Notes: generated by a model from the letters alone, not told the origin. A stretch of DNA of 64,000 nucleotides from Paracoccaceae bacterium (GCA_009773375.1 WRPH01000007.1:34665-98664), one strand, 5' to 3'; counted from the first letter of the stretch, positions 25,065 to 35,753 are shown. Made by a program: numbers and translations.

Positions 25065-26150
25065 ATGACCCTGTCGCCCACCATACCCGAAAAACTCGCC
25101 CGCGCCCGCGCTGATCTGCGTCTGGGCTTGCCGATTGTGCTGACTGGCGGCGGCAAAGCCCTGCTCTGCGCCGCTATTGAGGAGCTGACCGAGGCGCGCC
25201 TTGCCGCCTTGCGCGCCGAAGGCCCTCCCGAACTGGCGCTGACCGCACGGCGCGCTGCGACGCTGAAGGCGATCCCCTATGATGGCGATCTGGCGCGGTT
25301 GCGCCTGCCGGCCGACGCCGATCTGCGCTGGCTGCGGGGCGTGGCTGACCCTGCGAACGATCTGCAAGTGCCGATGAAAGGCCCGCTGATCGCGCTGCGC
25401 GAGGGTGATGCGGGGCTGCATCGCACCGCGATTGCGCTGGCGAAATCGGCGCAACTGCTGCCCGCCGTGCTGCTGGTGCCGGTGGCCGATGGGCTGGCCT
25501 TGGCCGCGCGGCACGGGTTGACCCTGCTGGCGCAGCCCGATTGCGCCGATCTGGACCGGCTTGCGCCGCTGTCTGCGGTGATCTCGGCCCGGCTGCCGAT
25601 GGCGGCGGCGCAGGCTGGGCGGCTGCATATCTTTCGCCCCGATGATGGCAGCGCCGAACATTACGCCGTTGAAATCGGCCGCCCCGACCGCAGCGCCCCG
25701 GTGCTGGCGCGGCTGCATTCAGCCTGTTTCACCGGCGATGTGCTGGGCAGCCTGAAATGCGATTGCGGCCCGCAACTGCACGCCGCCTTGGCCCAGATGG
25801 GGGCCGAAGGCGCGGGCGTGCTGCTCTATCTCAATCAGGAAGGCCGCGGCATTGGCCTTGCCAACAAGATGCGTGCCTATTCCTTGCAAGATCAAGGCTT
25901 TGACACTGTCGAGGCCAACCACCGCCTTGGCTTTGAAGATGATGAACGCGATTTCCGCATCGGTGCCGAAATTTTGCAGAAGATGGGCTTCGCACAGGTG
26001 CGGCTGCTGACCAACAACCCGAAAAAGCTGAACATGCTGCAAGCTTGCGGCCTGACCGTCACGGAGCGGGTGCCGCTGAAAGTCGGTGAAACCGCGCAGA
26101 ACCGCGCCTATCTGGCCACCAAGGCCGCCAAATCCGGGCATTTGCTATGA
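25065..26150 (+). CDS. ribA: GTP cyclohydrolase II with a divergent N-terminal domain
   Basis: 361 residues from the ATG at 25065. The C-terminal two-thirds is GTP cyclohydrolase II (first step of riboflavin synthesis): zinc cysteines in [37 protein letters not shown], the [18 protein letters not shown] motif and LLTNNPKKL. The first 150 residues are similar in layout to a DHBP-synthase-like domain but lack its recognisable catalytic motif, as in many alphaproteobacterial RibA proteins. No FMN riboswitch is seen upstream. It overlaps the transpeptidase gene by 4 nt. Confidence 0.92.
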   Translation: MTLSPTIPEKLARARADLRLGLPIVLTGGGKALLCAAIEELTEARLAALRAEGPPELALTARRAATLKAIPYDGDLARLRLPADADLRWLRGVADPANDLQVPMKGPLIALREGDAGLHRTAIALAKSAQLLPAVLLVPVADGLALAARHGLTLLAQPDCADLDRLAPLSAVISARLPMAAAQAGRLHIFRPDDGSAEHYAVEIGRPDRSAPVLARLHSACFTGDVLGSLKCDCGPQLHAALAQMGAEGAGVLLYLNQEGRGIGLANKMRAYSLQDQGFDTVEANHRLGFEDDERDFRIGAEILQKMGFAQVRLLTNNPKKLNMLQACGLTVTERVPLKVGETAQNRAYLATKAAKSGHLL

Positions 26151-26647
26151 AACCGACCGATCTTGTCGTCACCCCGATGGGCGTGCGCTTTCTGAACCGC
26201 CGCTTCCCGTGCAGCGTTGGCCGTGGCGGCATCGTCGCGAACAAGCGCGAGGGCGATGGCGGCAGCCCGGTCGGCACCCATCGCATCGTCGGCATGCTCT
26301 ACCGCCCCGACCGGATTGCGGCCAGCCAACTGCCAAACTGGGCGCTGCCGATCCGGCCCGGCGATCTGTGGTCGGATGACCCGAACGACTATGACTACAA
26401 CCAGCTGGTCCGCGCGCCCTCCCCCTATAGCCACGAAAGACTGACCCGCGCCGACCCGCAATATGATCTGATCCTGATCACCGACTGGAACTGGCTCGAC
26501 CCGATCCCCGGTCGCGGCTCGGCGATTTTCCTGCACACATGGCGCCGCCCCGGCCACCCGACGGCGGGCTGCATCGCGTTTTCGCAAAAGAATCTGCTGT
26601 GGATCGCCAATCGCCTGCGCCCCGAAAGCCGGGTGGTGATCCGCTAA
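26147..26647 (+). CDS. L,D-transpeptidase (YkuD) family protein
   Basis: 166 residues, the compact cytoplasm- or periplasm-facing YkuD family without an obvious signal peptide. The motif [18 protein letters not shown] has the conserved His and the catalytic Cys in the GC pair. [13 protein letters not shown] near residue 35 is the typical substrate-strand signature. Likely cleaves or cross-links peptidoglycan peptides. Coupled to ribA by an ATGA overlap. Confidence 0.88.
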   Translation: MKPTDLVVTPMGVRFLNRRFPCSVGRGGIVANKREGDGGSPVGTHRIVGMLYRPDRIAASQLPNWALPIRPGDLWSDDPNDYDYNQLVRAPSPYSHERLTRADPQYDLILITDWNWLDPIPGRGSAIFLHTWRRPGHPTAGCIAFSQKNLLWIANRLRPESRVVIR

Positions 26648-26703
26648 GCCTTCCCAAAGCGATTTGAATTGGCTATCCTGCTTGCGCTAACGGGGGGAAG
26701 ATC

Positions 26704-28578
26704 ATGGCCAGGGCACCGAAACCGGACGATCAGATTTTTCAGCTGCGCATGGCGCGATCCGCCCCCGATCTGTGGCCGATGCTGGAGGCGATCTATGGCG
26801 ATCACCCCGGCTATGACGCTTTCTGCGCCGATCTGAAAGACGCGCTGTCTGCGGCGTGGAAAGACCGACCCTCTGACCTTAAACTCTTGGATTTGCAGCG
26901 TGATCTGGAACCGGACTGGTTTCAGCGCGCCAATATGGCCGGCTATGTGTTCTACCTCGACCGCTTTGCCGGCAACCTGACTGGCGTGCTCGAAAAGCTC
27001 GATTACCTGCAGGAACTGGGCATCACCTACGTCCATTTCATGCCCTGTCTGCAGCCGCGCCCCGGTGATTCCGATGGCGGCTATTCGGTGATGGATTATC
27101 GCAACATCAACCCGGCCTATGGCACGCTGGATGATTTCAAAGCGGTTTCGGCGCAGTTGCGCCAGCGCGGCATCTCGCTTTGCATCGACCTTGTGCTGAA
27201 CCATACCGCCAAGGAACACGACTGGGCCAAGCGCGCAGCGCAAGGCGACCGGGCGGCGCAAGACATGTATCTGATGTTCGACAGCCGCGACGTGCCGCAG
27301 GCCTATGAACAGACACTGGTCGAGGTTTTCCCCGACAATGCCCCCGGCAATTTCACCCATTACCCCGATTTCGGCAAATGGGTCTGGACCACTTTCAACG
27401 AACACCAATGGGATCTGAACTGGGCTAACCCGCAGGTTTTCCTAGAAATTACCAAGATCATGCTGCATCTTGCCAATACCGGCGTCGATGTGCTGCGGCT
27501 GGATGCGGTGGCCTTCATGTGGAAACGGCTAGGCACCCGCTGCCAGTCGGAACCCGAGGTGCATATGCTGCTGCAAGCCCTGCGCGCCTGCTCGCGCATC
27601 GCCTCGCCCGCCGTGCTGCATCTGGAAGAAGCCATCGTTTCGCCGCAGGAAATGCTGCCCTATCTGGGCCGTGGCAAGCATGATGGCCGCGAAGGCAACC
27701 TCGCCTATCACAACAGCCTGATGGTGCAATTCTGGAGCGCTTTGGCCACCCGTGACACCCGACTGATGACGCATGTGCTGGCGACGCACTTCCCCGACCG
27801 GCTGACCAACGCCACCTACGCCACCTATATCCGCTGCCACGATGATATCGGCTGGGCGATCACCGACGAAGACGCAAGCGCGTTAACCATGTCTGGCCCA
27901 GCGCATCGCAGCTATCTGTCGGATTTCTACGAGGGCGGCTTCCCCGGCAGTTTTGCCCAAGGCGTGCTGTTTCAGGTCAACGAGGCGACAGGCGACAAGC
28001 GGATTTCCGGCAGTTTTGCCTCGCTCGCCGGGTTGGAAAAGGCCCGCAACCCCGATGAGGCCGAGGCGGCGGTGCAGCGCATCCTGATGGGCCATGCGCT
28101 GATCGCGGCGTTTGGCGGTATCCCCTTGATTTATATGGGGGATGAGCTGGCGATGCTGAACGACTACAGCTATCTCGACAGCCCCGACCACGCGCATGAC
28201 AGCCGCTGGGTGCATCGCCCCGCAATGGATTGGGCGCTGGCCGAGGCCCGCCACAACGGCGAAACCACGTCTTCGCGGGTCTATCTGGGCGTCAAACACA
28301 TCCTGCAACGCCGCCGCGTCACACCGGATCTGCACGCGGGCCACCCGACGAAAATCCTGCAAACCGGGCGCGATCCGATCTTTGCCGTGCAGCGGCAGGC
28401 CCCGACGGCGGCGATTCTGTGCCTGTTCAACTTTTCCGAACATTGGCAGCACCTGCCCGGCGGCTGGCTGCGCGATCATGGCGTGACCCGCTTTCACGAC
28501 GCGCTGTCAGATACGCAGGTGCATCTGCACGATGATCAGCTGGCGCTGCCGCCCTTCGCGCGAGTGTGGCTGACCTGA
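26704..28578 (+). CDS. Amylosucrase-like GH13 enzyme (subfamily 4 type)
   Basis: 624 residues. The GH13 barrel motifs are present: CIDLVLNHTAKEH (region I), VDVLRLDAVAFMWK (region II, nucleophile Asp), AVLHLEEAIVSPQE (region III, acid Glu) and YIRCHDDIGW (region IV, stabilising Asp). The N terminus FQLRMARSAPDLWPMLEAIYG and the full length match amylosucrases, which make alpha-glucan from sucrose; a sucrose hydrolase cannot be excluded. No sucrose porter is next to it. Its start is 57 nt after the transpeptidase stop. Confidence 0.87.
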   Translation: MARAPKPDDQIFQLRMARSAPDLWPMLEAIYGDHPGYDAFCADLKDALSAAWKDRPSDLKLLDLQRDLEPDWFQRANMAGYVFYLDRFAGNLTGVLEKLDYLQELGITYVHFMPCLQPRPGDSDGGYSVMDYRNINPAYGTLDDFKAVSAQLRQRGISLCIDLVLNHTAKEHDWAKRAAQGDRAAQDMYLMFDSRDVPQAYEQTLVEVFPDNAPGNFTHYPDFGKWVWTTFNEHQWDLNWANPQVFLEITKIMLHLANTGVDVLRLDAVAFMWKRLGTRCQSEPEVHMLLQALRACSRIASPAVLHLEEAIVSPQEMLPYLGRGKHDGREGNLAYHNSLMVQFWSALATRDTRLMTHVLATHFPDRLTNATYATYIRCHDDIGWAITDEDASALTMSGPAHRSYLSDFYEGGFPGSFAQGVLFQVNEATGDKRISGSFASLAGLEKARNPDEAEAAVQRILMGHALIAAFGGIPLIYMGDELAMLNDYSYLDSPDHAHDSRWVHRPAMDWALAEARHNGETTSSRVYLGVKHILQRRRVTPDLHAGHPTKILQTGRDPIFAVQRQAPTAAILCLFNFSEHWQHLPGGWLRDHGVTRFHDALSDTQVHLHDDQLALPPFARVWLT

Positions 28579-28596
28579 CGCCCGCCTGAACCGGCG

Positions 28597-29250
28597 TCAG
28601 CCGTAATGCCGCGCGCCGAAAATCGCCGAGCCCACCCGCACATGCGTCGCCCCGGCGGCGATGGCGGCCTCGAAATCGCCGCTCATCCCCATCGACAGGC
28701 CGCTCAGACCATTGCGCGCCGCCATCCCGGCCAGCATCGCAAAATGCGGGCCCGAATCCTCGCCTTCGGGCGGGATGCACATCAACCCGGCCAGCGGCAG
28801 ATCCATGCTGCGGCAAGTGGTCAGAAAGCCATCCAGATCGCCCGGCAAAACCCCGGCCTTTTGCGGCTCTGCCCCGGTGTTCACCTGCACGAACAGCTGC
28901 GGGCAAACCCCGCGCGCCTGCGCCAGCTTGGCGAGTTTTTCGGCCAAAGATGCCCGGTCCACCGTATGAATCGCATCAAACAATTCAACCGCGACCTTGG
29001 CCTTGTTGGTCTGCAACGGCCCGATCATATGCACCTGCACCGCGCCAAATTCCGCCCGGAACCCCGGCCATTTCACCGCCGCTTCCTGCACATAATTCTC
29101 GCCAAACAGCCGATGCCCCGCCGCCAGCACCTCGCGCACCCGCGCGTCAGGCTGGACCTTGCTGACCGCGATCAGCTGCACCGACCCCGCCACCCGGCCC
29201 GCCTGCGCCTCGGCTGCGCGGATCCGATCCAAAATCGCTTGTAATGCCAT
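28597..29250 (-). CDS. YggS/PROSC family pyridoxal-phosphate-binding protein
   Basis: 217 residues from the ATG at 29250 (GGAGG 5 nt upstream); a frame extending upstream to 29415 is not supported. The PLP-Lys is in LIAVSKVQP and the family motif HRLFGENYVQEA follows; HMIGPLQTNKAK and LSMGMSGDFEAAIAAGATHVRVGSAIFG complete the alanine-racemase-like barrel. It acts in PLP homeostasis. Convergent with the amylosucrase gene, divergent from the sulfotransferase gene. Confidence 0.94.
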   Translation of the reverse strand: MALQAILDRIRAAEAQAGRVAGSVQLIAVSKVQPDARVREVLAAGHRLFGENYVQEAAVKWPGFRAEFGAVQVHMIGPLQTNKAKVAVELFDAIHTVDRASLAEKLAKLAQARGVCPQLFVQVNTGAEPQKAGVLPGDLDGFLTTCRSMDLPLAGLMCIPPEGEDSGPHFAMLAGMAARNGLSGLSMGMSGDFEAAIAAGATHVRVGSAIFGARHYG

Positions 29251-29365
29251 CTCGGCCTCCTGCTTTGGCCGCACTTGGCCACAGGATCGGCGAAAAGGGA
29301 AGGCTTGGTTGATGTCTGACGCAGGCCCGCTTAGAAAGGCGGCAGTTCCGCCAAAGGGGGCCGCC

Positions 29366-31177
29366 ATGAGCTTTTCCATCGACAAGCTGCTGCGCAGCGC
29401 CAAGGCCGAGATCAAGGCCGGTCAGCCCACCCAAGCCCGCAGCACCCTGCTGCAAGCGCTGGAGAAATTTCCCGACAACGCCCGCCTGCTGACGGCGCTG
29501 GCCGAGGCGCAACAGGCGGCGATCAGCCTGCCGCCCCGGCCCTTTGCGGCACCACATCTGCACCACTTCCTTGCCGTGAAGCAACGCTTCGGACTTGCCC
29601 CGGCGATCGAGGAAATGGCCGCCGCCGTGCGCTTGAACCCCGGCAGCCCATGGGCGCAAGGCGTGCTGGGTGCGGTGCTTTACGACGCGAAACTCTATCC
29701 GGCGGCGGTGCGGCACTTGCGGCTGGCGCTGAAACTGGACCCGAATTTCCGCGAAGCCGGGGTTAACCTTGCCAATGCCCTGAATGGCGCGGGCGAGACG
29801 GCGCAGGCGCTGACCGCCATCACCCAGGTGCTGAAAACCCACGCCGATTTCCCCCCCGCCCTGCTGCTGCAAGCGCGGCTTCTGGCGAAGCTGCAACAGG
29901 ATACCCAATCCGATCAAGGGTTTACACGCTATCTGGCCTTGGTGCCGCAAGACATCGAGGCGGCGATTGATCATGCGGCGATTCTGGTCAACCTGCACCG
30001 CCTGCCCGAGGCCAAGGCCAAACTGCTGCACGTCTTGCAGACCCAGCCCACCAACGCCCGCGCCATGGGCAATCTGGGCAATATCCTGCTGTCGGAAGGC
30101 GATCTGGCCGCGGCCACCCGGCAGTTCGAAGCCGCCCTTGCGCTGAACCCCCGCGCGCCGATTGCGTTTTTCAACCTCGGTCGCGCCCGTGATTTCACCG
30201 CCGATGATCCGCTGATCGCGCAGATGCAGGCGCTGACCGACGACACGTCGCTTGACCACGATGAACAGGTGGCGCTGCATTTCGGGCTGGCCAAGGCGTT
30301 TGAGGATATCGGCGATGCCGATCAAAGCTTTGCACATCTGACCCGCGCCAACGATCTGCGCGCTGGCCAGATCAGCTATCACATTGATCAGGACCGCGCC
30401 GTTCTGGCCGATCTGCGCGCTCGCTTTGCCGCCCATGCTGGCCCGGCGCTGCACCCTGCCGCGCCTGCCAAGCGCCGCCCGGTGTTTGTGCTGGGGATGA
30501 TGCGGTCCGGCACCACGCTGATGGAGCAGATTCTGTCTTCGCATCCGATGGTGCATGGCGCGGGCGAGATGGAGGTTTTGCCGCAACTGGCGGCACTGGA
30601 AACCGCGCGCACGTCCGGCCCGCTGGATCAGGCGGCGTTGCAGCGCATCCGCGATGGCTATCTGGCGGCGCTGAATGCCGAGCCGGGCGATCAGCCGGTG
30701 GTGGTCGATAAGCTGCCGGCGAATTTCCGGCTGATCGGGCTGATCCGCAAGGCGCTGCCCGAGGCCCGCATCCTGCACATGCGCCGCGATCCGGTGGCGG
30801 TGTGCTGGTCGGTCTACAAGACCATGTTTACCAATATCGGCATCGGCTATGCCCATAAGCTGGCCGATACCATCGCCTATTATGATCTGTATGAGGCGAT
30901 GATGGCCGACTGGCGCGCCGATTATCCCGATGGCTTCATGGATGTCGATTACGAGGCGCTGACCCGCAATCCCGAACCCACCATCCGCGCCGCGCTCGCC
31001 TATTGCGATCTGCCGTTTGATCCGGCCTGCCTTGCGCCGCAGGACAATCAGCGGTCTGTGCGCACGGCCTCGGTCCGGCAGGTGCGCAGCGGGATTTATC
31101 AGGGCAGCAGCGGCAAGTGGAAAGCCTTCGCGCCGCATCTGGCACCGTTGATCCAGCACTTCGCCGCCAAGGACTAA
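29366..31177 (+). CDS. TPR-repeat sulfotransferase family protein
   Basis: 603 residues from the ATG at 29366 (GGGGG before it; ATG at 29312 is an in-frame alternative). The N-terminal half (to about residue 350) is made of TPR-like helices (LNPGSPWAQGVLGAVLYDAKLYPAAV, then NLGNILLSEGDLAAATRQFEAAL). The C-terminal half is a PAPS-dependent sulfotransferase: the 5'-phosphosulfate loop FVLGMMRSGTTLMEQILSSHP and the 3'-phosphate strand EARILHMRRDPVAVCWS. Such proteins are common in Rhodobacterales; the acceptor is unknown. Confidence 0.87.
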   Translation: MSFSIDKLLRSAKAEIKAGQPTQARSTLLQALEKFPDNARLLTALAEAQQAAISLPPRPFAAPHLHHFLAVKQRFGLAPAIEEMAAAVRLNPGSPWAQGVLGAVLYDAKLYPAAVRHLRLALKLDPNFREAGVNLANALNGAGETAQALTAITQVLKTHADFPPALLLQARLLAKLQQDTQSDQGFTRYLALVPQDIEAAIDHAAILVNLHRLPEAKAKLLHVLQTQPTNARAMGNLGNILLSEGDLAAATRQFEAALALNPRAPIAFFNLGRARDFTADDPLIAQMQALTDDTSLDHDEQVALHFGLAKAFEDIGDADQSFAHLTRANDLRAGQISYHIDQDRAVLADLRARFAAHAGPALHPAAPAKRRPVFVLGMMRSGTTLMEQILSSHPMVHGAGEMEVLPQLAALETARTSGPLDQAALQRIRDGYLAALNAEPGDQPVVVDKLPANFRLIGLIRKALPEARILHMRRDPVAVCWSVYKTMFTNIGIGYAHKLADTIAYYDLYEAMMADWRADYPDGFMDVDYEALTRNPEPTIRAALAYCDLPFDPACLAPQDNQRSVRTASVRQVRSGIYQGSSGKWKAFAPHLAPLIQHFAAKD

Positions 31178-31210
31178 CCCCGCAAACCCAAAACCCCAGA
31201 CAAAACAAAA

Positions 31211-31235
31211 CCCCGCACCGGCGGGGTTTTTGTTT
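31211..31235 (+). terminator. Rho-independent terminator of the sulfotransferase gene
   Basis: Stem CCCCGC/GCGGGG with an ACCG loop followed by TTTTTGTTT. The A-run on the left side lets it also read in the other direction. Confidence 0.8.
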
Positions 31236-31256
31236 GGTCATCAAACGGGCAGGGCC

Positions 31257-31291
31257 CCAAAAAGAAAAGAGCGGGCACAAGGCCCGCTCTT
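31257..31291 (-). terminator. Rho-independent terminator of the porin gene
   Basis: Ten-bp stem AAGAGCGGGC/GCCCGCTCTT with a short ACAAG loop; on the minus strand it is followed by TTCTTTTT. Confidence 0.82.
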
Positions 31292-31312
31292 TCCTGAAGT
31301 TTGATCCTAAGA

Positions 31313-32176
31313 TCAGAACGACATCTTCACGCCGAGGTCGAACATGGTGTTCTTGATGGCGTCAGCTTTGACGATACCGCCGACAACCGAAGCGCCGCCG
31401 CCGAGGTCGTAGGAAGCGCCGATGCCGTAAGCAGCCGGGTCCACTGCAGCGCCGTTGTCGCTGTAGAACGCGGTCAGGCCAACACCGTTGATCGCGTAGT
31501 CAACCGACAGAGCGTAAGCGGTGATAGCGTCAACGCCAGCAGCTGCGGAGTCAAAGTTTGCTACTTTGGCTTTGATGGTAGCGCCCGAGAACGCTGCCGA
31601 ACCCAGAACCGACACTTGCGAGCCGATTGCGCTGTTGTCTTCGTAGCCCAGAGCGATGCTGTAAGCATCGGTGGCGTACTTGGCAGCTGCCGACATGGTC
31701 GACGAGGTGCCAGCCAGCGAGGACACTTGGCTCGAACCCAGAGCGAAGGTCAGAGCGCCAGCCGAGTACTCGTACAGAGCGCCGGTTTTCGGGGTAGCGA
31801 TCCACGGCAGTTCGTTCAGCGAGTTCAGCGAGGTGTAGCCCACGCCGGAAACCTGACCAACCAGAGCGTCAGCAGCGTTGCCGGTGTCGCCCATGGTCAG
31901 CTTGCCGAAAGCGCCCGAGATGTAAACGGTCGAGTCGTCGTTTTCGGTGTTGCCAACGCCCGACTGGTCGTTACGAACCGAACCGCCGAACGACAGGCCG
32001 CCATCGGTTTCACCCGAAGCGGTGAAGATGATACGGATACGCGAGTTGAACTGTGCGCCGTGCACGGTGCCCAGATCAGCAACACCCATACGGGCGGTGC
32101 CCGAAACTGCGACTTCAGCAGCTGCGAAGCCAGCCGAAGCGGCGATCAGCGTGGTAGCAAGAAGAATCTTTTTCAT
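31313..32176 (-). CDS. Outer-membrane porin (Rhodobacter-type general porin)
   Basis: 287 residues with a signal peptide (MKKILLATTLIAASAGFAAA) and alternating beta strands throughout, ending LGVKMSF with the terminal Phe needed for outer-membrane insertion. The composition (Gly, Ser, Asp, Asn rich, no Cys) and repeated short strands such as VAVSGTARMGVADL fit the 16-stranded Rhodobacter porin family. Codon choice is visibly more biased than in neighbours, suggesting high expression. It has its own strong terminator, so it is monocistronic. Confidence 0.9.
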   Translation of the reverse strand: MKKILLATTLIAASAGFAAAEVAVSGTARMGVADLGTVHGAQFNSRIRIIFTASGETDGGLSFGGSVRNDQSGVGNTENDDSTVYISGAFGKLTMGDTGNAADALVGQVSGVGYTSLNSLNELPWIATPKTGALYEYSAGALTFALGSSQVSSLAGTSSTMSAAAKYATDAYSIALGYEDNSAIGSQVSVLGSAAFSGATIKAKVANFDSAAAGVDAITAYALSVDYAINGVGLTAFYSDNGAAVDPAAYGIGASYDLGGGASVVGGIVKADAIKNTMFDLGVKMSF

Positions 32177-32496
32177 AGGTTTCCCTCGTTATATCAAAGG
32201 TGCGGCCCAATTCAGGGGAATCCGAACTGGGTATGAATGCTATTTCACCTTTCAGCCCCCGGATTGCAACGCCAACCCGCCCCAACGGGGGAAACACGGC
32301 GATGATGGTGCAGTCTTGCCACAGTGCCGCCACAGCCCCGCCCCGCCTCACCCGCCCTCGCCAAAGCCCGCCGCTGCAGTGACTGTATATATGCCGCTGC
32401 GGTCACTCTATATATAAGGCAAAAAGCCTTGGCAGTGCTTTGCCCGTGGGCTAGACAGGCGCAACGCCTTATTGCTTTGCCTTGTCGGGGGACCGG
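32177..32496. promoter_or_regulatory. 320-bp divergent promoter region between porin and DUF3576 genes
   Basis: No gene seen. It contains the porin leader (GAGGG before the porin ATG), a CCCC-AAC-GGGG hairpin near 32280 and a 23-bp tandem repeat (32371-32416) with TATATAT elements that lie about 80 bp before the DUF3576 lipoprotein start. Confidence 0.6.
32371..32416 (+). repeat. 23-bp tandem repeat with TATATAT cores
   Basis: Two adjacent 23-bp units, each CCGCTGC followed by a GTCACT- or GTGACT-like core and TATATAT, differing at four positions. AGTGAC and GTCACT in the two units also form an inverted pair. It may be a promoter or operator of the downstream lipoprotein-leuS genes. Confidence 0.6.
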
Positions 32497-33048
32497 ATGC
32501 ACCTCAATCGCCTGTCTCGAATCGGGATCGTCACTGCCCTGCTGTTTGGCCTGTCGGGCTGTGGCGGCGGTTTGGCCAGTGGCGATAGCGGTATGTTCGG
32601 CCGCCGGGGCGGTGTGCCCAGTGATGCCAAGATCGCCGGCCGCGCCGCAACCGATGCGCAGGCCGAGGCTTTGGCCAAAGCCAGGGGCGAAGACAAGCCG
32701 ACCACCACGATCTGGAGCCTGTTTGGCGACCGCGACAACCCCAACACCACGGTCGAGGTCAACAAGTATCTCTGGAAGGCCAGCCTCGATGTGCTGAACT
32801 TCCTGCCCATCGAATCGGTCGATCCGTTCACCGGCGTCATCGTTACCGGCTATGGCACGCCTCCGGGTGGTGGCCGCTCGGTCCGCGCGACGATCTATGT
32901 GCAAGACCCGGCCTTGGATGCGCGCAGCCTGAAGATCGCCATGCAGGGTCGCGGTGGTGCTGCGGTTTCGCCCGAAACCATTCGCGCGGTCGAAGATGCG
33001 ATTCTGACCCGCGCGCGTCAGTTGCGCATTCAGGACACCAAACTTTAA
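32497..33048 (+). CDS. DUF3576 family lipoprotein
   Basis: 183 residues from the ATG at 32497 (GGGGGA upstream; TTG at 32482 not preferred). The lipobox (LFGLSGCGGG) marks Cys23 or so for lipidation. The conserved core TIWSLFGDRDNPNTTVEVNKYLWKASLDVLNFLPI is the DUF3576 signature. Function unknown; envelope location is likely. leuS starts 68 nt downstream, and this order lipoprotein-leuS-lptE-holA is common in Rhodobacteraceae. Confidence 0.87.
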   Translation: MHLNRLSRIGIVTALLFGLSGCGGGLASGDSGMFGRRGGVPSDAKIAGRAATDAQAEALAKARGEDKPTTTIWSLFGDRDNPNTTVEVNKYLWKASLDVLNFLPIESVDPFTGVIVTGYGTPPGGGRSVRATIYVQDPALDARSLKIAMQGRGGAAVSPETIRAVEDAILTRARQLRIQDTKL

Positions 33049-33116
33049 CCGCTACTGGACCTTGCCCCCCTTGGCGGTGTAATCCCGCCAAGGAATTTGT
33101 CTGAGGGGCCTGCTGA

Positions 33117-35753
33117 ATGTCGCGCTACGAACCCAAAACCATCGAACCGAAATGGCAGGCCGCCTGGGATGACGCCGAGGCGTTCAAGGCCCGGCACGAT
33201 CCCGCGAAACCGAAGTATTATGTGCTGGAGATGTTCCCCTATCCGTCGGGGCGCATCCACATGGGCCATGTTCGCAACTACACCATGGGCGACGTGGTGG
33301 CGCGCTACAAGGCGGCGCAGGGCTATTCGGTGCTGCACCCGATGGGCTGGGATGCGTTCGGGATGCCCGCCGAAAATGCCGCGATGGAACGCGGCGGCCA
33401 CCCCAAGGACTGGACCTACGGCAATATCGCCGACATGCGCGCGCAGATGAAGCCGCTGGGCCTGTCGATCGACTGGAGCCGCGAGTTTGCCACCTGCGAC
33501 CCGGAGTATTACGGCCAGCAGCAGGCGATGTTCATCGACATGATGGCCAAGGGCTTGGTTTACCGCAAGAATGCCGTGGTGAACTGGGACCCGGTCGATA
33601 TGACCGTGCTGGCGAATGAACAGGTGATCGACGGCAAGGGCTGGCGGTCGAACGCGCCAGTGGAACGGCGTGAGCTGACGCAATGGTTCTTCAAGATCAG
33701 CGATTATTCCGGTGAATTGCTGTCGGCGCTGGACGGGCTGACCAACTGGCCGGAAAAGGTCCGGCTGATGCAGGCCAACTGGATCGGCAAATCGCGCGGC
33801 CTGCAATTTGCCTTCACCACCCACGGCGCGCCCGAAGGATTTGACCGGCTGGAGGTGTATACCACCCGCCCCGACACCTTGCTGGGCGCCTCCTTTGCCG
33901 CCATCAGCCCCGACCATCCGCTGGCCAAGCATCTGGAGCGCCATGATCCGGTGATCGCCGCGTTTGTCGCCGAATGCCGCAAGGGTGGCACCAGCGCGGA
34001 AGCCTTGGAAACCGCCGAAAAGATGGGCATGGATACCGGCGTGCGCGTGCTGCATCCGTTTGATACCGCATGGGAATTGCCGGTCTACATCGCCAACTTC
34101 ATCCTGATGGATTACGGCACCGGCGCGATCTTTGGCTGCCCGGCGCATGACGCCCGCGACTTCGAATTCGCCACCAAATACGGCCTGCCGATCCCGCCGG
34201 TTTTCGTTGCGGAAGGTGCCGAGGAAGCCGCGCTGACCGAACCTTTCGTGCCGCTGAAATCCGAGCGGGTGCAATATATCCGCGGCTTTGCCGGCAATGA
34301 TCTGCAAACCGGCGAAGACGCCGTCGTTGCCGCCATCGCCGCCTGTGAACAGCGTGGCATCGGCCGCGGCGTCACCAACTACCGCCTGCGCGACTGGGGC
34401 ATTTCCCGCCAGCGCTATTGGGGCTGCCCGATTCCGGTGATCCACTGCGACACTTGCGGCGTGGTGGCGGAAAAGAAGGAGAACCTGCCGGTTGAACTGC
34501 CCTATGACGTGAGCTTCGACATCCCCGGCAACCCGCTGGATCGTCACCCGACCTGGCGGCATTGCACCTGCCCGAAATGTGGTGCTGCGGCCCGGCGCGA
34601 AACCGACACGATGGATACCTTCATGGATTCGTCGTGGTATTACGCCCGCTTCACCGCACCGCACGCCAAGACGCCGACCGACGCCGCCGAAGCCGATTAC
34701 TGGATGAACGTCGATCAATATATCGGCGGCATCGAACACGCGATTCTGCACCTGCTCTACAGCCGCTTCTTCGCCCGCGCCATGCACGCGACCGGCCATC
34801 TGCCCGCCAAGGCGATTGAACCGTTCAACGCCCTGTTCACCCAAGGCATGGTGACGCACGAAATCTACCAGACCCGCGACGCCAACGGCCGCCCGGTTTA
34901 CCATCTGCCCGAAGACGTGACCGCCTTTACCGTCGCAGACCGCAGAATCGTCGTTCTGGGTGACGTGCCGCCGCCTGACATGGACCTTGTCAGCGATCTC
35001 GATGCCTGGATGCAGGCGCTCAGCGACGAAGGCTTGCTGGTCGAGGTGATCCCCTCGGCCAAAATGTCGAAATCGAAAAAGAACGTCGTCGATCCGATGA
35101 ACATCATCGACTCCTTCGGCGCCGATACCGCGCGCTGGTTCGTGATGTCTGACAGCCCGCCCGAACGTGATGTGGAATGGACGGCATCGGGGGCCGAGGC
35201 CACTTTCAAGCATCTGTCCCGCGTCTGGGGCCTGTGTTCGCGCATCGGCGACATGCCCGCAGACCACAAAGGCGAAGGCGATCAAGACCTTGCAAAGGCC
35301 ACCGCCCGCGTCGTCGATGACGTGACCCGCAGCATCGAAGGCTTTGCCTTCAACAAGGCCATAGCCGCCCTGTATGGCTTCACCAACACGCTGGCCAAAG
35401 CCAACGGCTCCACCGGCGCGATGAAAGCCGCGATCCGCACGCTGGCGCAGCTGATGTCGCCGATGACGCCGCATATTGCCGAATCGATCTGGTCCTATCA
35501 GGGCGGGGCCGGGCTTTGCGCGCAGGCACCTTGGCCCAAGGCCGATCCGGCGTTGCTGGTCGATGATACCGTGATCCTGCCGATCCAGATCAACGGCAAG
35601 CGCCGGGCGGAAATCTCTGTGCCCGCCGATATGCCCGCCGCCGAGGTTGAAAAGATCGCGCTGGCAAACGAGGATGTGCAAAAGTTCCTCGCGGGCGCGC
35701 CCGTGAAGAAGATCATCGTCGTGCCGGGGCGCATCATCAATGTCGTTGCTTAA
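33117..35753 (+). CDS. leuS: Leucyl-tRNA synthetase
   Basis: 878 residues, normal length. Class I signatures: the HIGH-type motif [18 protein letters not shown] near residue 40 and KMSKS in [13 protein letters not shown] near residue 645. The CP1 editing domain (ETRP-type [13 protein letters not shown] and [13 protein letters not shown]) is intact, so mischarged tRNA can be hydrolysed. A zinc-like [18 protein letters not shown] segment is present. The stop codon TAA lies in the left arm of a palindromic element that reaches into lptE. Confidence 0.98.
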   Translation: MSRYEPKTIEPKWQAAWDDAEAFKARHDPAKPKYYVLEMFPYPSGRIHMGHVRNYTMGDVVARYKAAQGYSVLHPMGWDAFGMPAENAAMERGGHPKDWTYGNIADMRAQMKPLGLSIDWSREFATCDPEYYGQQQAMFIDMMAKGLVYRKNAVVNWDPVDMTVLANEQVIDGKGWRSNAPVERRELTQWFFKISDYSGELLSALDGLTNWPEKVRLMQANWIGKSRGLQFAFTTHGAPEGFDRLEVYTTRPDTLLGASFAAISPDHPLAKHLERHDPVIAAFVAECRKGGTSAEALETAEKMGMDTGVRVLHPFDTAWELPVYIANFILMDYGTGAIFGCPAHDARDFEFATKYGLPIPPVFVAEGAEEAALTEPFVPLKSERVQYIRGFAGNDLQTGEDAVVAAIAACEQRGIGRGVTNYRLRDWGISRQRYWGCPIPVIHCDTCGVVAEKKENLPVELPYDVSFDIPGNPLDRHPTWRHCTCPKCGAAARRETDTMDTFMDSSWYYARFTAPHAKTPTDAAEADYWMNVDQYIGGIEHAILHLLYSRFFARAMHATGHLPAKAIEPFNALFTQGMVTHEIYQTRDANGRPVYHLPEDVTAFTVADRRIVVLGDVPPPDMDLVSDLDAWMQALSDEGLLVEVIPSAKMSKSKKNVVDPMNIIDSFGADTARWFVMSDSPPERDVEWTASGAEATFKHLSRVWGLCSRIGDMPADHKGEGDQDLAKATARVVDDVTRSIEGFAFNKAIAALYGFTNTLAKANGSTGAMKAAIRTLAQLMSPMTPHIAESIWSYQGGAGLCAQAPWPKADPALLVDDTVILPIQINGKRRAEISVPADMPAAEVEKIALANEDVQKFLAGAPVKKIIVVPGRIINVVA

